DNA from: Lactobacillales bacterium
Lineage (GTDB): Bacteria > Bacillota > Bacilli > Lactobacillales > Vagococcaceae
Assembly: GCA_015655485.1 (NCBI GenBank)
Contig: JAATEZ010000417.1
Location: 1 to 6,683, forward strand
Direction: 5' to 3'
Length of the DNA: 6,683 nt
Part shown: positions 5,962-6,683 of the stretch, one piece after another
Layout: every line of letters begins with the position of its first letter
Numbering within the stretch: position 1 is the stretch's first letter
The notes under the pieces: generated by a model
Told to the model about the DNA's origin: nothing
The model's database searches: none
What the model saw: the letters and a program-made list of their open reading frames with translations, nothing else
Position numbers and translations under genes: made by a program

Positions 5962-5982
5962 GTGAAATTATGTATATTTCAC
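5962..5982. promoter_or_regulatory. Inverted repeat GTGAAAT-N7-ATTTCAC, possible operator
   Basis: Two perfect 7-bp arms separated by 7 bases make a 21-bp symmetric site, about 50 bases before the secreted-protein start. The dimensions fit a dimeric helix-turn-helix regulator such as the Rgg-type protein encoded nearby. It has no T run, so it is not a terminator. Confidence 0.35.
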
Positions 5983-6032
5983 TAGTCTGACTTAATTTAT
6001 CTGCAACAAAAAAATTATAAGGGGTTGGGGAA

Positions 6033-6578
6033 ATGGGTAAAAAATTTAAAGTTTTTTGTTTATTTGCTGCGTTGCTATTAGGTATAATTCCGTTTGTTAC
6101 TACAGGGACTAGTGTTTATGCAAGTGAAATAGATAATAATACAAGTGAAATCGAGCAAAGTGATCAATCAGCGACTTCTCAAATAATTTACAAAGATGAT
6201 CAAGGAAATATATTTACAAATGATGAAGTCATTGTGCAAGCGGGGAAAACCGATCCTCGTATTCAACAAATAATGTCTACAGGTGCAAAGCCTATCAGCA
6301 TTGGTATCTTGTGGACATATACAACTAAAGCAGACGGTACAAAAATGAGAAACATGTTTAGAAAGGCTTCTACTGTTGAAGGTCTTGCTTCTCTTACCGC
6401 TACTGTTGCTGCTGCTGGTTTTGCTACCGGGCCATTAGCTGCAATGCTTGCTGTATTTGTTGCTGCTGGAGGATTAATGTTTCATAAACGGTTTGCAGAA
6501 GGTGCCGATCTAATAGCTAAACATCCGAATTCTGGAAAAATCTATATGTATGTAGACCATGTAACCTATTCAAGCTAA
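6033..6578 (+). CDS. Secreted 181-residue protein with Ala/Gly-rich hydrophobic segment; bacteriocin-like, unidentified
   Basis: The protein begins with a clear Sec signal peptide: basic MGKKFK, a hydrophobic core (about residues 7-22) and a probable cleavage site V-Y-A before Ser31. A polar acidic linker (31-70, rich in Asp, Glu, Ser, Gln) follows, then a mixed region with ISIGILWTYTTKADG (88-102). A long Ala/Gly-rich hydrophobic stretch (about 117-150), with a Gly-Pro turn near 133-134, suggests a hairpin of two membrane-seeking helices. The C-terminus (151-181) is basic then aromatic and ends YMYVDHVTYSS. The mature part has no Cys, so no disulfide or lanthionine bridges are expected. I do not recognise the family. 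The architecture, the adjacent Rgg-type regulator and the following small membrane-protein gene suggest a secreted bacteriocin or toxin-like peptide with an immunity partner (inference). AAGGGG (6019-6024) eight bases before ATG 6033 fixes the start. Confidence 0.8.
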   Translation: MGKKFKVFCLFAALLLGIIPFVTTGTSVYASEIDNNTSEIEQSDQSATSQIIYKDDQGNIFTNDEVIVQAGKTDPRIQQIMSTGAKPISIGILWTYTTKADGTKMRNMFRKASTVEGLASLTATVAAAGFATGPLAAMLAVFVAAGGLMFHKRFAEGADLIAKHPNSGKIYMYVDHVTYSS

Positions 6579-6613
6579 CGAAAAAATAAAAATCTGATTG
6601 GTGGGTGTTATAT

Positions 6614-6683
6614 ATGGATTTTATTCTTTGGATTTTGGGGCTTTTTATCTTAATTACACTTATAGAACGGGCTAGAAATCGTC
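6614..6683 (+). CDS. Small hydrophobic membrane protein, 5' end only
   Basis: ATG 6614 is preceded by GGTGGG (6600-6605) at 8 bases and opens a frame that runs off the window. The visible 23 residues begin MDFILWILGLFILITLIE and continue ARNR, a single membrane helix followed by basic residues, predicting the N-terminus outside and the rest in the cytoplasm. It lies 35 bases after the secreted-protein stop with no terminator between, so the two are probably co-transcribed. Small helical membrane proteins directly after a bacteriocin-like gene are often immunity or export accessories; that role is inference here. Its start region resembles that of the disrupted ORF at 5603. Confidence 0.6.
   Translation, partial: MDFILWILGLFILITLIERARNR

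Noticed and set aside
1..6683. tRNA, rRNA, CRISPR array or known riboswitch
   Set aside because: No cloverleaf, rRNA-like sequence, regularly spaced repeats or recognisable riboswitch core was found on either strand by eye.

Overview
The window looks like chromosome from a low-GC Gram-positive bacterium of the Lactobacillales, most likely Enterococcus or a close relative. The grounds are AT-rich intergenic DNA, strong purine-rich ribosome binding sites, a Rgg/GadR/MutR-type regulator, and an IS4-type transposase remnant resembling those common in enterococci and carnobacteria. The genus is inferred from style, not proven.

The left half (1-3738) is well-conserved metabolic DNA. It opens with the C-terminal end of an S9-family serine peptidase (stop at 173). 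This converges almost end to end with an IclR-family regulator on the minus strand (179-979). Divergent from the regulator is a tight three-gene plus-strand operon: a DUF1177-family protein, an AroM-family protein (Asp/Glu-racemase-like fold expected) and an M29/NicX-like metal-dependent aminopeptidase-type protein. The first two overlap by 11 bases and the third follows after 12 bases. The IclR protein is the natural candidate regulator. The layout suggests catabolism of a peptide, amino-acid derivative or amide, but the substrate cannot be read from the sequence.

The middle (3739-4600) has no intact gene. It holds a heavily decayed IS4-type transposase, readable through four successive frame segments and lacking an internal block, followed by a probable terminator for the next gene.

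The right part (4601-6683) is noticeably more AT-rich and looks like an acquired bacteriocin-like or peptide-signalling island. A minus-strand Rgg-type regulator has an in-frame TAA immediately after its best start codon, so it is either inactivated or translated from an internal ATG that removes the first part of its DNA-binding domain. Divergent from it lie a consensus-like promoter, a hairpin burying a very G-rich ribosome binding site, and a 10-codon hydrophobic ORF (MWEFLIFLLL). That ORF is either a short peptide of the kind paired with Rgg regulators or the start of a decayed small membrane-protein gene. A frameshifted small gene ending in a CPSCG zinc-ribbon-like motif follows. Next comes an intact gene for a 181-residue secreted protein with a Sec signal peptide and a long Ala/Gly-rich hydrophobic stretch, and then the start of a small hydrophobic membrane protein cut by the window edge. 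The relics between the regulator and the intact secreted-protein gene may be an older, degraded copy of the module that continues past the window.
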